From contig NZ_NMYC01000005.1 of assembly GCF_002860345.1 (NCBI RefSeq), forward strand, positions 496,001 to 560,000: a stretch of DNA of 64,000 nt, written 5' to 3'. Below are positions 48,384-57,159 of the stretch, piece after piece (within the stretch, counting starts at the first letter, position 1; each line of letters begins with the position of its first letter). The notes under the pieces were generated by a model that saw only the letters and a list, made by a program, of their open reading frames with translations, did not search any database and had not been told where the DNA came from. Both the position numbers and the translations under genes were made by a program. The stretch is from Bifidobacterium anseris (GTDB lineage Bacteria; Actinomycetota; Actinomycetes; Actinomycetales; Bifidobacteriaceae).

Positions 48384-48775
48384 CGGCGGGCAGTTTTGTC
48401 GGCCAGGTCGATGATTCGGTACGGAAACGCGGGTGGTTGCGGGTCGGGTTGTCGACGGTGTCGACGGTTCGCCCCGGAGACGGGCCGGTTTGCGGGTCGA
48501 TTCGTCGACGTCACTGACAGGTCGGGTCGTAGCGGGTCGGATTGTCGCCGTAGTTGACGGTTTGGCCCACAAATTGGCCTGATTGCGGGTCGGTTCGTCG
48601 ACAGCGTCGACGGGGTGGGTCGTTGCGGGAGGGTTCATCGCCGCGGGCGACAGCTCGGGCCGGGAAAGGGCCGGATTGCGGGTAGGGTTGTCGGCGCGGG
48701 CGGCGGATCGACCCGGGAATGGGCCTGATTGCGGGGCGGATTGTCGACGGCGGCGATGGTTCGACCTGCTGCGGC
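48384..48775 (+). repeat. Array of ~52-bp degenerate repeat (about 8 units)
   Basis: The largest array of the family: at least eight units starting TGCGGG(T/G)(C/A)GG and containing TTGTCGAC or TTCGTCGAC, then CGACGG-TTCG. It begins 15 bp after the DUF559-like gene and stops just before the FHA-gene promoter. Unit lengths range ~40-54 bp. Confidence 0.85.
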
Positions 48776-48796
48776 CGAGGCACGGGTGCAGCTCTG

Positions 48797-48805
48797 TGCG
48801 ATAAT
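48797..48805 (+). promoter_or_regulatory. Extended -10 promoter element upstream of the FHA operon
   Basis: TGC-GATAAT in the context GTGCGATAATGGGGGC, nearly identical to the element upstream of lemA. It lies 136 bp before the GTG start. No convincing -35. Confidence 0.45.
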
Positions 48806-48941
48806 GGGGGCTTCATCGGGTGGGAAACAGGCGATTTGTTGAACTACCGCGTAAAATGTTGTTCAGTATGCGTACTTCTCGGTGAAGCACCGTCGCGCGC
48901 GCGGCGCATCGAGCGGACAACGGCGAAAGGAAGGTCCCACG

Positions 48942-50954
48942 GTGAGCGGAGATCAACGAACGACAACGAAATGGATGATACGTGTTGACGGTTCGGATCT
49001 GGCCAGCGTCGAAACAGGGCAAACCGTGGAGATCGGCCGCAAGCCGCTGCGTCCGGTGCCGAGCGGAGGCATGCGCCGCATCGAGATCCTCGACGACACG
49101 CGTTCGATGTCGAAACGACATGCGGAATTCTCGGTGAAATCGGACGGCAACGCGATCCTGCGCGACCTCAACTCGACGAACGGCACCTTCCTCGTGCGTC
49201 CCGGCAACGAACTCGTGCGCCTTCCCGGCGGCTCCGACTTCGCGCTCAACGACGACACGGTGCGCCTGCAGTTCGGCGACGTGCCTGTCGACTTCGTGCG
49301 TTTCATCGATGACGACACAACGTCGAAGGACGACGACGTCGCCAACCTCTTCGACTACGCGCTCGACAACCAGCCGAGCGAACCCGAAGTCGCCGACATG
49401 TCGATCGACGATATCCTCAACCTGCGCGCCGGCGAGCCGACCGACATCTTCAACGCCGGGCAGGTGCGTTCGCGCGCGAAGGAGCTGCGTCAGTCGGAGC
49501 AGCAGACCTTCGTGCCGTTCTCGTCGCCGCTCAATCCGCTTGCCGTGAACGATGCGAACGACGACGACGCGCAGGATGCGGCGCCACGTGACCTGTTCGC
49601 CGATGCGCACGACGTCGCCGCCGGCAAGATTGACGAGCCGGCCGCGAAGAAAGAGGAGTTCGTGCCGCGCATGCACGACGGTCCGCGTCACGCCGACCGT
49701 CGCAACGCCGACAGTCTCGTCAGCGTCTCCGAGCTCGCGCAGCAGCATCGACCGATTCCCTCGCTCAGCATTCCGACGTCGGAGCCGGTCATCGGCGCGA
49801 CGCGCGAGCCGGTTTCGCCGACCGTGTCACCGACGAACTCCGCGAACGGCGAACCGTCGATCTCGACGACGATTCGTCCGCAGTCTGAATCTGACAATGC
49901 GCAGCCTGATTACTCACAGTCTGCGAGCCCGCAGCAGCAGCCGAGCGTTTGGCAGACGTCGATGCGTGCGGGCGTCGCGATGCAGCCGCAGCAGCCGATC
50001 GTGCAGCAGTCTGCGCAGCCGATGCAGCCGACTGCACAGCCGGTTCAGTCTGCGCAGCCGATGCAGCCAGTTCAGCAGCCTGCACAGCCGGTTGCACAGC
50101 AGATGCCCGATCCGGCGCAGCCGACGCAGTTGGTCGACGCCTCGCATATCGCGGTGCAGCAGCCGATGATGCAGCCGCAGAACGTGCAGACGTCGGCGTC
50201 GCAGGTGCCGCTCGTCAACGTCGCGATTCCGACCGAGCCGACGCCCGAACAGCAGCCGACGTCTTCCGACGCCTTCACCGCACAGCGCAACGCGCTGCAC
50301 TTCGACGTCATCGAATCGACATTGCAGGGCGCGGACAATGCTGCGACCTTCGACAATGCGTCGACCACCGAAAACCCGACGACTCCCGACAACTTCGCGA
50401 CGACCGAGAATCCGTCGGCGGCCGATGCGACGGTGCCGATCGAGGTCGCCGCGCCGGCGCATCAGACGAATTTCGTGGCCGAAGCGACCGCGACGACCGA
50501 CGCAGCGATGCCGGTCAACACAGCGACGCCAGCCAATACAACCGTGCCGACCAACACAGCCGCGCCGACCACCGCAACCACGCCAGCCGACGACGCATAC
50601 GACCGTTTCCGCCGTCACGATGACGACGCCCAGCCGCTCGACGAAACGCAGACCTTCACGCCGGCCTTCGAGCCGGGGTCGGTATTCGAACGTGTCGCGA
50701 ACGGCGATTTCGACAAGCCGAAGGAACTCATCGAGGTTGACGGCTACACCTCCGACGACGCCCGCCGCTCCGACGACTTCACCGAACAGTTCGAGATGGC
50801 GCGCCACGCGGAGCTGCTGCCGTTCCTCGCGATGAACCCGACGCTGTACGATGACCTGTACGAATGGCTCGCCGCGCAGTCGAACGCGGACATCGACGAG
50901 GCGCTGAGCCGCAACCCGGGATATGAGGACTACCGCAAGGCAGTAGGAAAGTGA
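48942..50954 (+). CDS. FHA-domain protein with long disordered linker
   Basis: 670 residues. An N-terminal FHA domain (~12-105) has the phosphothreonine-binding residues GR (32-33), S-x2-RH (SMSKRH, His60) and NSTNGT (77-82). Then come an acidic stretch, a ~350-residue low-complexity region rich in Gln/Pro (QPMQP, QPAQP) and later Thr/Ala/Asn, and a conserved-looking C-terminal ~75 residues (YTSDDARRSDDFTEQFEMARHAELLPFLAMNP). It probably binds targets of Ser/Thr kinases. The GTG start was chosen for the AAAGGAAGG upstream; ATG 48882 is an alternative. Seven bp separate it from the next gene. Confidence 0.82.
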   Translation: MSGDQRTTTKWMIRVDGSDLASVETGQTVEIGRKPLRPVPSGGMRRIEILDDTRSMSKRHAEFSVKSDGNAILRDLNSTNGTFLVRPGNELVRLPGGSDFALNDDTVRLQFGDVPVDFVRFIDDDTTSKDDDVANLFDYALDNQPSEPEVADMSIDDILNLRAGEPTDIFNAGQVRSRAKELRQSEQQTFVPFSSPLNPLAVNDANDDDAQDAAPRDLFADAHDVAAGKIDEPAAKKEEFVPRMHDGPRHADRRNADSLVSVSELAQQHRPIPSLSIPTSEPVIGATREPVSPTVSPTNSANGEPSISTTIRPQSESDNAQPDYSQSASPQQQPSVWQTSMRAGVAMQPQQPIVQQSAQPMQPTAQPVQSAQPMQPVQQPAQPVAQQMPDPAQPTQLVDASHIAVQQPMMQPQNVQTSASQVPLVNVAIPTEPTPEQQPTSSDAFTAQRNALHFDVIESTLQGADNAATFDNASTTENPTTPDNFATTENPSAADATVPIEVAAPAHQTNFVAEATATTDAAMPVNTATPANTTVPTNTAAPTTATTPADDAYDRFRRHDDDAQPLDETQTFTPAFEPGSVFERVANGDFDKPKELIEVDGYTSDDARRSDDFTEQFEMARHAELLPFLAMNPTLYDDLYEWLAAQSNADIDEALSRNPGYEDYRKAVGK

Positions 50955-50961
50955 GCAGCAG

Positions 50962-53900
50962 ATGACGGACAATTCCACCCAGACGAGCGCTGCGCTCGAC
51001 GAGCTGCGCCAGTGGCGCGAGGAGTTCAAGGCAAACCTCGTGCCCTCGCCGCTTGAGGATGTGGCGCAACTGACCGCGCAGGTTGATCTCACGCATGCGC
51101 ACCCGTCGGGCATCTCCCAGCTGTTCGCCCGCGGCAGCGCGCCGTTGCATTCGCTGTTCCGCGACAGCGGCATGCTGCGCACGGCCGCACGCCGCGTCGA
51201 ACGCGTCCTCGATGATCAGGGCGCGAAACGGCGCATCAGCGGCGTCGCCGAGCTTTCGCTTGTCGTCGGCGTGGCCACGTGGAAGGGCAACATGATGCCG
51301 GTGCTGCTCTACCCGGTCGAAGTCGTGCGCGACGGCAATCCGGTCGAACACCATACGACGATCAGCTTTACCGGCCATGTGCGCCTCAACGCGTCCTTCC
51401 TTGCCGCGATGCGCGAACACGGCGTCCGCCTTGACGAACGTCAGCTGTTCGACGGCTCGAACTACGCGTCCGGCACGCCGGAGACGGCCGCCGTTTTCGC
51501 CGCGATCTCGAAGGCCGCGCGGCAGGTCTTCCCTGATTTCTCAATCGAACGGCAGATCATCCTCGGTTGCTTCATGGACCCGTCGACGCAGATCCTCGTC
51601 GAAAGCCAGATGATCATCGACCATCTCGCGAAGGGACCGAGCGGCAACGTCATGCTCGACGCGCTCGCCGGCTACCCGGCAGCCCGTGGTTCATTGAGCA
51701 ACGAGCAGATGCCGCCCTTCAGCCCCTTCGACGGCGACCCGCATTCCGAATACGAAATCGGCGATGTCGATAACACGGTGCGCTACGCCGCGAACATGGC
51801 CGCCGCCGGCCATTCGTTGTTCGTCGATGGCTCCGAGGACACCGACACGGCTGAACAGGCCGCCGCGATCGCCTCGCGCTGCATCATGGCCGGCCGTTCC
51901 GTGCTCTATGTGCCGTGCGTGACCGATCAGAAGCGTCGATTCTTGTCGATCATGCGCGCGAACGAACTCAACGGGCAGGTGCTCGACGTGGCCGATCCGA
52001 ACGCGAACGCCGCGATTGACCATCAGCTCATCCGCGCCGTCGGCTATCAGCAGGGCGTCGCGACGTCCCGCTTCGAACAGCTCGCTGACGAACTCGTCGG
52101 CGTGCGCTCGCGGCTGACGCGCTACCTCGGCGATCTGCACGGCGTCAACAAGACGTGGGGCGTCTCGGCCTACCAGACGATCCAGAACCTTGCGAGCATC
52201 GCCGAACTGCCGACGCATCCGTCGACGCATGTGCGACTGTCGAAGGAGGTCGCGCAGGCGATCGGGCCGTCGCTCGACGATTGGGCGGCCAAGCTCGAAC
52301 GTGCCGGCGAGCTCGGCGAATACACGATCGACGCGAAGGACACCGCGTGGTACAAGGCCTCCCTCTACAGCGAGGACGAGGCGATCGGCGCCTACCAGCG
52401 CGTTGTGACGATGCTGCGCACGCTGCTGCCGGCGACGCGCGAGCAGGTGGCGAACACCGTGAAGACCTGCGGTTTCTCGGTGCCGACGACGGCGCAGGAA
52501 TGGGGACGTCAGGTCACGGTGCTCAAGAATCTGCGGCGTGTACTCGACGTGTTCCAGCCGGAGATCTTCGAACGCGACATCGATCTGATGATCGAGGCGA
52601 CGAAACCGAAGCAGGACCGCAAATCCGACGGCTCGACGATGGGCTTCTGGGAACGCCGCCGCCACGTCAAGGAGGCGAAGAGCCTGCTGCGCGTCGGCGC
52701 GCAGGTCGAGAACCTGCACGACGCGCTGTGCGTCGTGCAGCGTCAGGCCGAGCAGTGGCGACTGTTCGTGCCGCACGGCGGCTGGCCAGTGCTGCCGCCG
52801 AAGCTCGACGACATCATCACGACGCAGGATGAACTCGTCTCCAACATGACGGCGCTCGACACGGTGCTCGCGACGACGCCCGACGGCGGCGATCTGCAGA
52901 CGACCGATTTCAACGCCGTCGAGGAACGTCTCAAGGCGCTGTTTGACGACCGTAAGGCACTCGACACGCTGCCCGAACGCGCGACGCTCGAACGTGAACT
53001 CGACGCCGCCGGCCTCGCGGGCCTCGTCGACGACCTGCACAAGCGTCACGTCGCCGTCGACGCCGTGCGCGACGAGCTGCGCCTCGCCTGGTGGACGACG
53101 GTCTTCGACGACATCGTCCATTCGTCGGCGATCATCTCGAATCAGGACGGTTCGGCGCTGCAAAGCGCATCTGACCGCTTCGTGCAGGTCGACACCGAGC
53201 ATGTGCGCTCGGTCGGCCCGATGATCATGCAGGAGTCGATGCACCGCCTGTGCGACCTGCTGTTCGCGCGCACACAGGAAGCGAACATGCTGCACACGGT
53301 GCTCGCCGGCTCGAGCGGCATTTCGCTGAGCCGCATCCACCACGACCATCCGGAGATCCTCGCCGCCGCGAAGCCGGTCATCATGAGCACGCCGGCGACG
53401 CTCGCCTCGGTCACGAAGCCGACGCCGATCGCCGACGTCGTCATCGTCGATGCGGCCGCGCATCTGCCGTCGATTCTGCTGTTGAACATCCTGTGCCGCG
53501 CGCGTCAGGTCGTCGTCCTCGCCCATGAGCAGACGATCACCTCCGACAGCGTGCGTACGCTCGTCTCGCTGCTGCCGCACGTCACCGTCGCGCCGCATCC
53601 GTCGCGCCGCGACCCGCGCGTCAACCGTTTCCTCGAAGCGCAGGGCTATGGCAAGGTCAGCCACGACGTGACGCGCGACGGCGTACAGGGACACGTCGTG
53701 TTCCACCAGATCGAGGCGACCGGCGTGCCGATCATGGCGAGCGGACTCGTCGAAAGCAGCCAGGGCGAGATCGACGAAATCGTTAACCTCATCACGCGCC
53801 GCGCGCAGACCTTCACATCCGTGCCGCCGAGCTACATCCTGACCGTCGTCTGCATGACGCCGACCTTCCGCACGCGTCTGGGTGCCGAACTCAAGGCGCT

Positions 53901-54588
53901 CGCGTCGCGCAGCGAGATCATGGGACGATTCCTGCGGCACGTGCGCATCATCGACATCACCGATGTCGCCGGCGCGCACGCGACCGACGTCATTCTGTCG
54001 ATGAGCTACGCGAAGACGTCGCACGGCCGTCTGCTGCAGCAGTTCGGCGCGCTCGAAAGCGACGGCGGCAAGGGCATGCTGCTCGACGCGCTCGCGCTCG
54101 CCGACCACAACATCGACATCGTCAGCGCGTTCAGCGCCGACGATCTCGAGGACGACCGCCTGCACCACGCCGGCCCGAAGATGCTCAAGACGCTGCTCGT
54201 CTGGGCGCGCCGACTCGGCAACGAGACGCCGATCGCGGCCGTCGGCAGGCCCGACGCGGACAACGTGCTGCTCACCGATTTGGCCGCGCGCATCCGCGAG
54301 CGCGGCCTCGACGTGGCCGTCGACTACGGCTACGACGACGGCACGAGGCTGCCGATGGTCGTCGGGCGCAAGGACAAGCCGTATGTGCTCGCCGTGTTCA
54401 CCGACGACGCCCAGTTCATGGGCATCCAGTCGACGCGCGAACGTCATCGCATCCTCGAACAGGACACCGAAGGCCTCGGCTGGTCGGTCATGACGATCTG
54501 GAGCGTCGCGGCCTTCGTCAACCCGGACAAGGAGGTCGACCGCGTCGTCGCGCAGCTCGACTCGCTGTATCGGGAGGCGCAGCGATGA
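50962..54588 (+). CDS. Large helicase/nuclease-like protein with degenerate catalytic motifs
   Basis: 1208 residues. The layout matches actinobacterial DUF4011/SF1-helicase proteins ending in a Vsr-like (REase_MTES_1575-type) domain. However, the Walker A position reads VDGSEDTDTAEQ (288-299) with no GKS/T, the motif II position reads VIVDAAAH (827-834) instead of DEA, and the C-terminal nuclease block (KDKPYVLAVFTDDAQFMGIQ…GLGWSVMTIWSVAAFVNP, ~1125-1195) lacks the usual ECDG. ATP hydrolysis and cleavage therefore look lost while the fold is kept. An uninterrupted 3.6-kb frame argues for a functional pseudo-enzyme. It overlaps the next gene by ATGA. Confidence 0.7.
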   Translation: MTDNSTQTSAALDELRQWREEFKANLVPSPLEDVAQLTAQVDLTHAHPSGISQLFARGSAPLHSLFRDSGMLRTAARRVERVLDDQGAKRRISGVAELSLVVGVATWKGNMMPVLLYPVEVVRDGNPVEHHTTISFTGHVRLNASFLAAMREHGVRLDERQLFDGSNYASGTPETAAVFAAISKAARQVFPDFSIERQIILGCFMDPSTQILVESQMIIDHLAKGPSGNVMLDALAGYPAARGSLSNEQMPPFSPFDGDPHSEYEIGDVDNTVRYAANMAAAGHSLFVDGSEDTDTAEQAAAIASRCIMAGRSVLYVPCVTDQKRRFLSIMRANELNGQVLDVADPNANAAIDHQLIRAVGYQQGVATSRFEQLADELVGVRSRLTRYLGDLHGVNKTWGVSAYQTIQNLASIAELPTHPSTHVRLSKEVAQAIGPSLDDWAAKLERAGELGEYTIDAKDTAWYKASLYSEDEAIGAYQRVVTMLRTLLPATREQVANTVKTCGFSVPTTAQEWGRQVTVLKNLRRVLDVFQPEIFERDIDLMIEATKPKQDRKSDGSTMGFWERRRHVKEAKSLLRVGAQVENLHDALCVVQRQAEQWRLFVPHGGWPVLPPKLDDIITTQDELVSNMTALDTVLATTPDGGDLQTTDFNAVEERLKALFDDRKALDTLPERATLERELDAAGLAGLVDDLHKRHVAVDAVRDELRLAWWTTVFDDIVHSSAIISNQDGSALQSASDRFVQVDTEHVRSVGPMIMQESMHRLCDLLFARTQEANMLHTVLAGSSGISLSRIHHDHPEILAAAKPVIMSTPATLASVTKPTPIADVVIVDAAAHLPSILLLNILCRARQVVVLAHEQTITSDSVRTLVSLLPHVTVAPHPSRRDPRVNRFLEAQGYGKVSHDVTRDGVQGHVVFHQIEATGVPIMASGLVESSQGEIDEIVNLITRRAQTFTSVPPSYILTVVCMTPTFRTRLGAELKALASRSEIMGRFLRHVRIIDITDVAGAHATDVILSMSYAKTSHGRLLQQFGALESDGGKGMLLDALALADHNIDIVSAFSADDLEDDRLHHAGPKMLKTLLVWARRLGNETPIAAVGRPDADNVLLTDLAARIRERGLDVAVDYGYDDGTRLPMVVGRKDKPYVLAVFTDDAQFMGIQSTRERHRILEQDTEGLGWSVMTIWSVAAFVNPDKEVDRVVAQLDSLYREAQR

Positions 54589-54965
54589 ACGACGCCGTCA
54601 TCCGCGTCTTCAATGGCGGCGCCGACGATAGTGACGCTGATGCCGCTGCCGTGGACGCCGCCGGCGCTGCGGACGCCATGGTTGCCTCGGATGCCATGGT
54701 TGCCTCGGATGCCGTGGTTGCCTCGGACGTCGCAAACAAGGCCATATCGTCCGCCGCGCAGCCGCCGGCGTACAGCGCCGAGCGGCGCACGCCGCGTCGT
54801 CATCGCCGCGTCGTCATGAAGGGCACCGAGCGTTTCGACGCCGACGGCGTCAAGCTCGAAGCCGGCGACATGCGCACGCGCGAGCAGCGCGCGGCCGACG
54901 ACGATCGTCGCATCCTTGGCGAGCTGCCGCCGCATTGGGGCGTGTTCGCGGAGCGCGGCCGCTAA
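54585..54965 (+). CDS. Small conserved-looking hypothetical protein
   Basis: 126 residues, not assigned to a family. A variable Ala/Asp/Val-rich N-terminal half contains three six-residue repeats ((M/V)VASD(A/V)), followed by a basic patch (RRTPRRHRRVVMKG) and a charged C-terminus (TREQRAADDDRRILGELPPHWGVF). The ATGA overlap with the helicase-like gene indicates co-translation, so it may be part of that complex. Its stop overlaps the convergent SAF gene by a few bases. Confidence 0.7.
   Translation: MNDAVIRVFNGGADDSDADAAAVDAAGAADAMVASDAMVASDAVVASDVANKAISSAAQPPAYSAERRTPRRHRRVVMKGTERFDADGVKLEAGDMRTREQRAADDDRRILGELPPHWGVFAERGR
54678..54731 (+). repeat. Three tandem 18-bp repeats inside the small hypothetical gene
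   Basis: ATGGTTGCCTCGGATGCC occurs twice exactly and once with three changes, in frame. Copy number is likely to vary by slippage without breaking the frame. Confidence 0.85.
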
Positions 54966-55777
54966 TCGGCGCGCACGGCGAGGACCGGCCCGTTCTCCTG
55001 CGCCCGCAATGTGCGCATCGCGTCGTTCGCGCTCATCGCGATCGGCGTCAGTCGCCCATCGGTCGCCGTGTCGTCGCGCGGTGTTCCCATGACGATTGCG
55101 GCGGCGCTGACCGTGCACAGGCCGCCCGTGTCGTCCGCGGCGGCATCCGCTGATTCGGTCGTGTTTTCTGATTCATTGGTGCCTCCTTTCGATTCGGTTG
55201 TGTCTGTTGATTTGCTGATGCCTGCCTCGCCGGCTGTGCGTTTGCCGTCAGCGGTTTCGTCTGCGTCGGCAGCTTCGTCGGCACTCTTGGTGGGAGGGGA
55301 GCAGCCGGTCGCCGCCGTCAGTCGCACATGCGTGCCCGGCGCGAAGGGCTGGCTGAGTTCGCCGAGACGCACGTCGATGACGGTGTGCCCCGGCGCAACC
55401 TGGGGCGTGGAACCGAGCATCGTCGGCAGCAGCACGTCGCCTTTGCGGATGTCGATGAGCGCGTAGGCGGTCACGTCGTCGAGCCGTTCGACGGCGCCGT
55501 TGAGCGCATCGCTCACCGGAATCGCCGTCGGTGTGAAATCGGCGGTGACGACGGCGTCGCCGGCCTGGATCTGACGGGAGGCGGTGAGCACGTTGCGCGT
55601 CGCCGTCGCCGTGACGACGCATTCGAGCATGCACAGGACGGCGAGCGCGGCGCAGCAGGCCGCAAGCAGCTTGCGGGCGCGCCGGTCGAGACGGCGGCCG
55701 CGCAGCGTGCGCCGGTGGTCTGATCGCGCTTTCGCGTCATGGCCGACGCGGGCGCTGAAGTCGAACAGTCGCATCAT
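54962..55777 (-). CDS. SAF-domain (CpaB/RcpC-like) membrane-anchored protein
   Basis: 271 residues. A basic cytoplasmic N-terminus (~1-38), one membrane segment (~38-60), then a SAF domain (ASRQIQAGDAVVTADFTPTAIP…RKGDVLLPTML) and an extracytoplasmic region interrupted by a Thr/Glu/Asp-rich stretch (~165-220). SAF proteins next to FmdB and 5-formyl-THF cyclo-ligase genes are a recurring actinobacterial arrangement; function is unclear and pilus assembly is not supported by neighbours. Start could be either of two adjacent ATGs (55777 or 55774). Confidence 0.75.
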   Translation of the reverse strand: MMRLFDFSARVGHDAKARSDHRRTLRGRRLDRRARKLLAACCAALAVLCMLECVVTATATRNVLTASRQIQAGDAVVTADFTPTAIPVSDALNGAVERLDDVTAYALIDIRKGDVLLPTMLGSTPQVAPGHTVIDVRLGELSQPFAPGTHVRLTAATGCSPPTKSADEAADADETADGKRTAGEAGISKSTDTTESKGGTNESENTTESADAAADDTGGLCTVSAAAIVMGTPRDDTATDGRLTPIAMSANDAMRTLRAQENGPVLAVRAD

Positions 55778-55881
55778 GGCAGCATGATGCGTCCGGTGCT
55801 CCGGCGGTGTCCAGCCGGAACGGGGTATGTGACCGGAAGGGTGTGTCGTCGGCCAAATGTGGACGACACGCCGTGAAAAGC

Positions 55882-55993
55882 TGTGGATTGTGAAGATTGT
55901 TCGCTCTCAGTGCACATCGTATCCACATCGTATCCACATCGGTGTGGATGAACGCAACGGCTATCCACAACGGTTGTTACGCACTGTGGAAAG
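55882..55993. promoter_or_regulatory. Cluster of DnaA-box-like 9-mers
   Basis: Six 9-mers resembling TTATCCACA lie within 112 bp: TGTGGATTG (55882), GTATCCACA (55919 and 55930), TGTGGATGA (55943), CTATCCACA (55961) and TGTGGAAAG (55985). Two are an exact 11-bp tandem (CGTATCCACAT), followed by an inverted copy. They lie in the 355-bp gap upstream of the SAF gene, which otherwise appears empty. They could titrate DnaA or make the SAF gene DnaA-responsive. Confidence 0.5.
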
Positions 55994-56132
55994 TCGATTG
56001 TGATGGACAGGTCGATGAATCCGCTGATGAATCTACAGCCGAATCCACCGCCAGACACGACGTCGCCGGATACGACAAGGCCACCGTGGCCCGCGAACGG
56101 GCGGCACGGTGGCCTGAGCAGAACTCGACGGC

Positions 56133-56318
56133 TTACTTCGAGCCCTTGTCGGTGCGGTAGAAGCCGCTGCCCTTGAAGGTGATCGGGACGGCCGAATACA
56201 CCTTGTGCACGGTCGGCTCGCCGCACTTGGGGCAGACGGTGATCGGCTTGTCGTCGAAGGACTGATGTTCGGTGAAGTCGTAGCCGCAATGCTTGCAGCG
56301 GTAATGGTAGACGGGCAT
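56133..56318 (-). CDS. FmdB-family zinc ribbon protein
   Basis: 61 residues. MPVYHYRCKHCGYDFTEHQSF and TVCPKCGEPTVHKVYS supply two CxxC pairs for one zinc ion, the standard FmdB_CxxC_CxxC domain. A regulatory or nucleic-acid-binding role is assumed for the family but unproven. GAAAGGAGC precedes the start. Confidence 0.88.
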   Translation of the reverse strand: MPVYHYRCKHCGYDFTEHQSFDDKPITVCPKCGEPTVHKVYSAVPITFKGSGFYRTDKGSK

Positions 56319-56477
56319 GATGCTCCTTTCGGGTGTGCGCGTTCGCGCGAGCGCATATCGTTTCGTCCTAATCCCCAGAGACTACTCACATGTGTGCATG
56401 AACGGGGAAAAGCATCCACCGTAGGCGTAGTCGGAGGGGAAGAAATCGGCGGGACGCGCAGAAGCGAGCCGCCGCAG

Positions 56478-56519
56478 TCATTGGATGAAGGTCATTGGAT
56501 GAACGTCACTGGATGAAGA
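56478..56519. repeat. Three tandem 14-bp repeats at the end of the cyclo-ligase gene
   Basis: TCATTGGATGAAGG-type units at 56478, 56492 and 56506. The last unit encodes the gene's C-terminal Ile-Phe-Ile-Gln-stop, so duplication has copied the stop-codon region into the 3' flank. Confidence 0.75.
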
Positions 56520-57159
56520 TGAGACCCTGCGGCGTGAGCACAGCGTCGACCGGCACGTCGTGCGGCTGCGTCGGCAGCGGCTCGTCGACGAATTCGGACG
56601 CCCAGCACATCGCGATGCGCTGGGCGGAGGCAGGCGCGAACCCGAGCGCGCGGTCGTACCATGCGGCGCCGCGGCCGAGGCGGCCGCCTTCACGGTCGAC
56701 GGCGAGCGCCGGCAGCACGATGATCTCGGCCTCGCCGAGCGTTTCGGGAGGCAACACAGCCGTATGCGGCTCGTCGGGATGCGGCATGCGCCCGTGGCCG
56801 CCGGCATGTTCGTGCCGCAGCGTGGCGACTTCCTCGGGCGACGTCAGCCGCGACCAGCCAACCTCGTTGCCCGAGCCGAGCCGCGGCACGAGCAGATGAA
56901 TGCCGCGTGCGGCCGCCTCGTTGAGGATCTGCAATGTGCTGATTTCGGTGCCCATCGACACATGGCAGGCCATCGTCAGCGGCGCCGTGCGCGGACGGGA
57001 GAAGAGCGGAAGCGCGAACAGTGCGTCGGCGCAACGTTCGCCGGCGGCGATGCGTTCCGAGGCCGTCATGTAGCGGCGTTGCGCGAGCAGCTCGTGGCGG
57101 AGCTCACGTTTGCGTTCGTCGATCGTCGGCTTCAGCTGTGTCGTATGCGCCATGGTCAT
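56506..57159 (-). CDS. 5-formyltetrahydrofolate cyclo-ligase
   Basis: 217 residues. Converts 5-formyl-THF to 5,10-methenyl-THF with ATP, salvaging a folate storage form. Recognisable blocks are KRELRHELLAQRRYM near the N-terminus, VSMGTEISTLQILNEAAARGI, VLPALAVDREGGRLGRGAAWYDRAL (ATP/folate site) and the C-terminal EPLPTQPHDVPVDAVLTPQG. Two close ATGs (57159, 57153) are possible starts and neither has a strong SD. Confidence 0.93.
   Translation of the reverse strand: MTMAHTTQLKPTIDERKRELRHELLAQRRYMTASERIAAGERCADALFALPLFSRPRTAPLTMACHVSMGTEISTLQILNEAAARGIHLLVPRLGSGNEVGWSRLTSPEEVATLRHEHAGGHGRMPHPDEPHTAVLPPETLGEAEIIVLPALAVDREGGRLGRGAAWYDRALGFAPASAQRIAMCWASEFVDEPLPTQPHDVPVDAVLTPQGLIFIQ

Noticed and set aside
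48384-48775. CRISPR array or coding repeat protein from the ~52-bp units
   Set aside because: Units are contiguous and degenerate with no unique spacers. The long reading frame on the minus strand (Pro/Thr/Arg-rich) has no RBS or start context and merely reflects GC-rich codon structure.
51691-54447. Long minus-strand reading frame opposite the helicase-like gene
   Set aside because: No RBS or family similarity. The plus-strand frame has family motifs, coupled start and stop and the expected codon bias.
55882-55993. Chromosomal origin oriC
   Set aside because: DnaA-like boxes are present but no AT-rich unwinding region and no dnaA, dnaN, rpmH or gyrase genes are adjacent.
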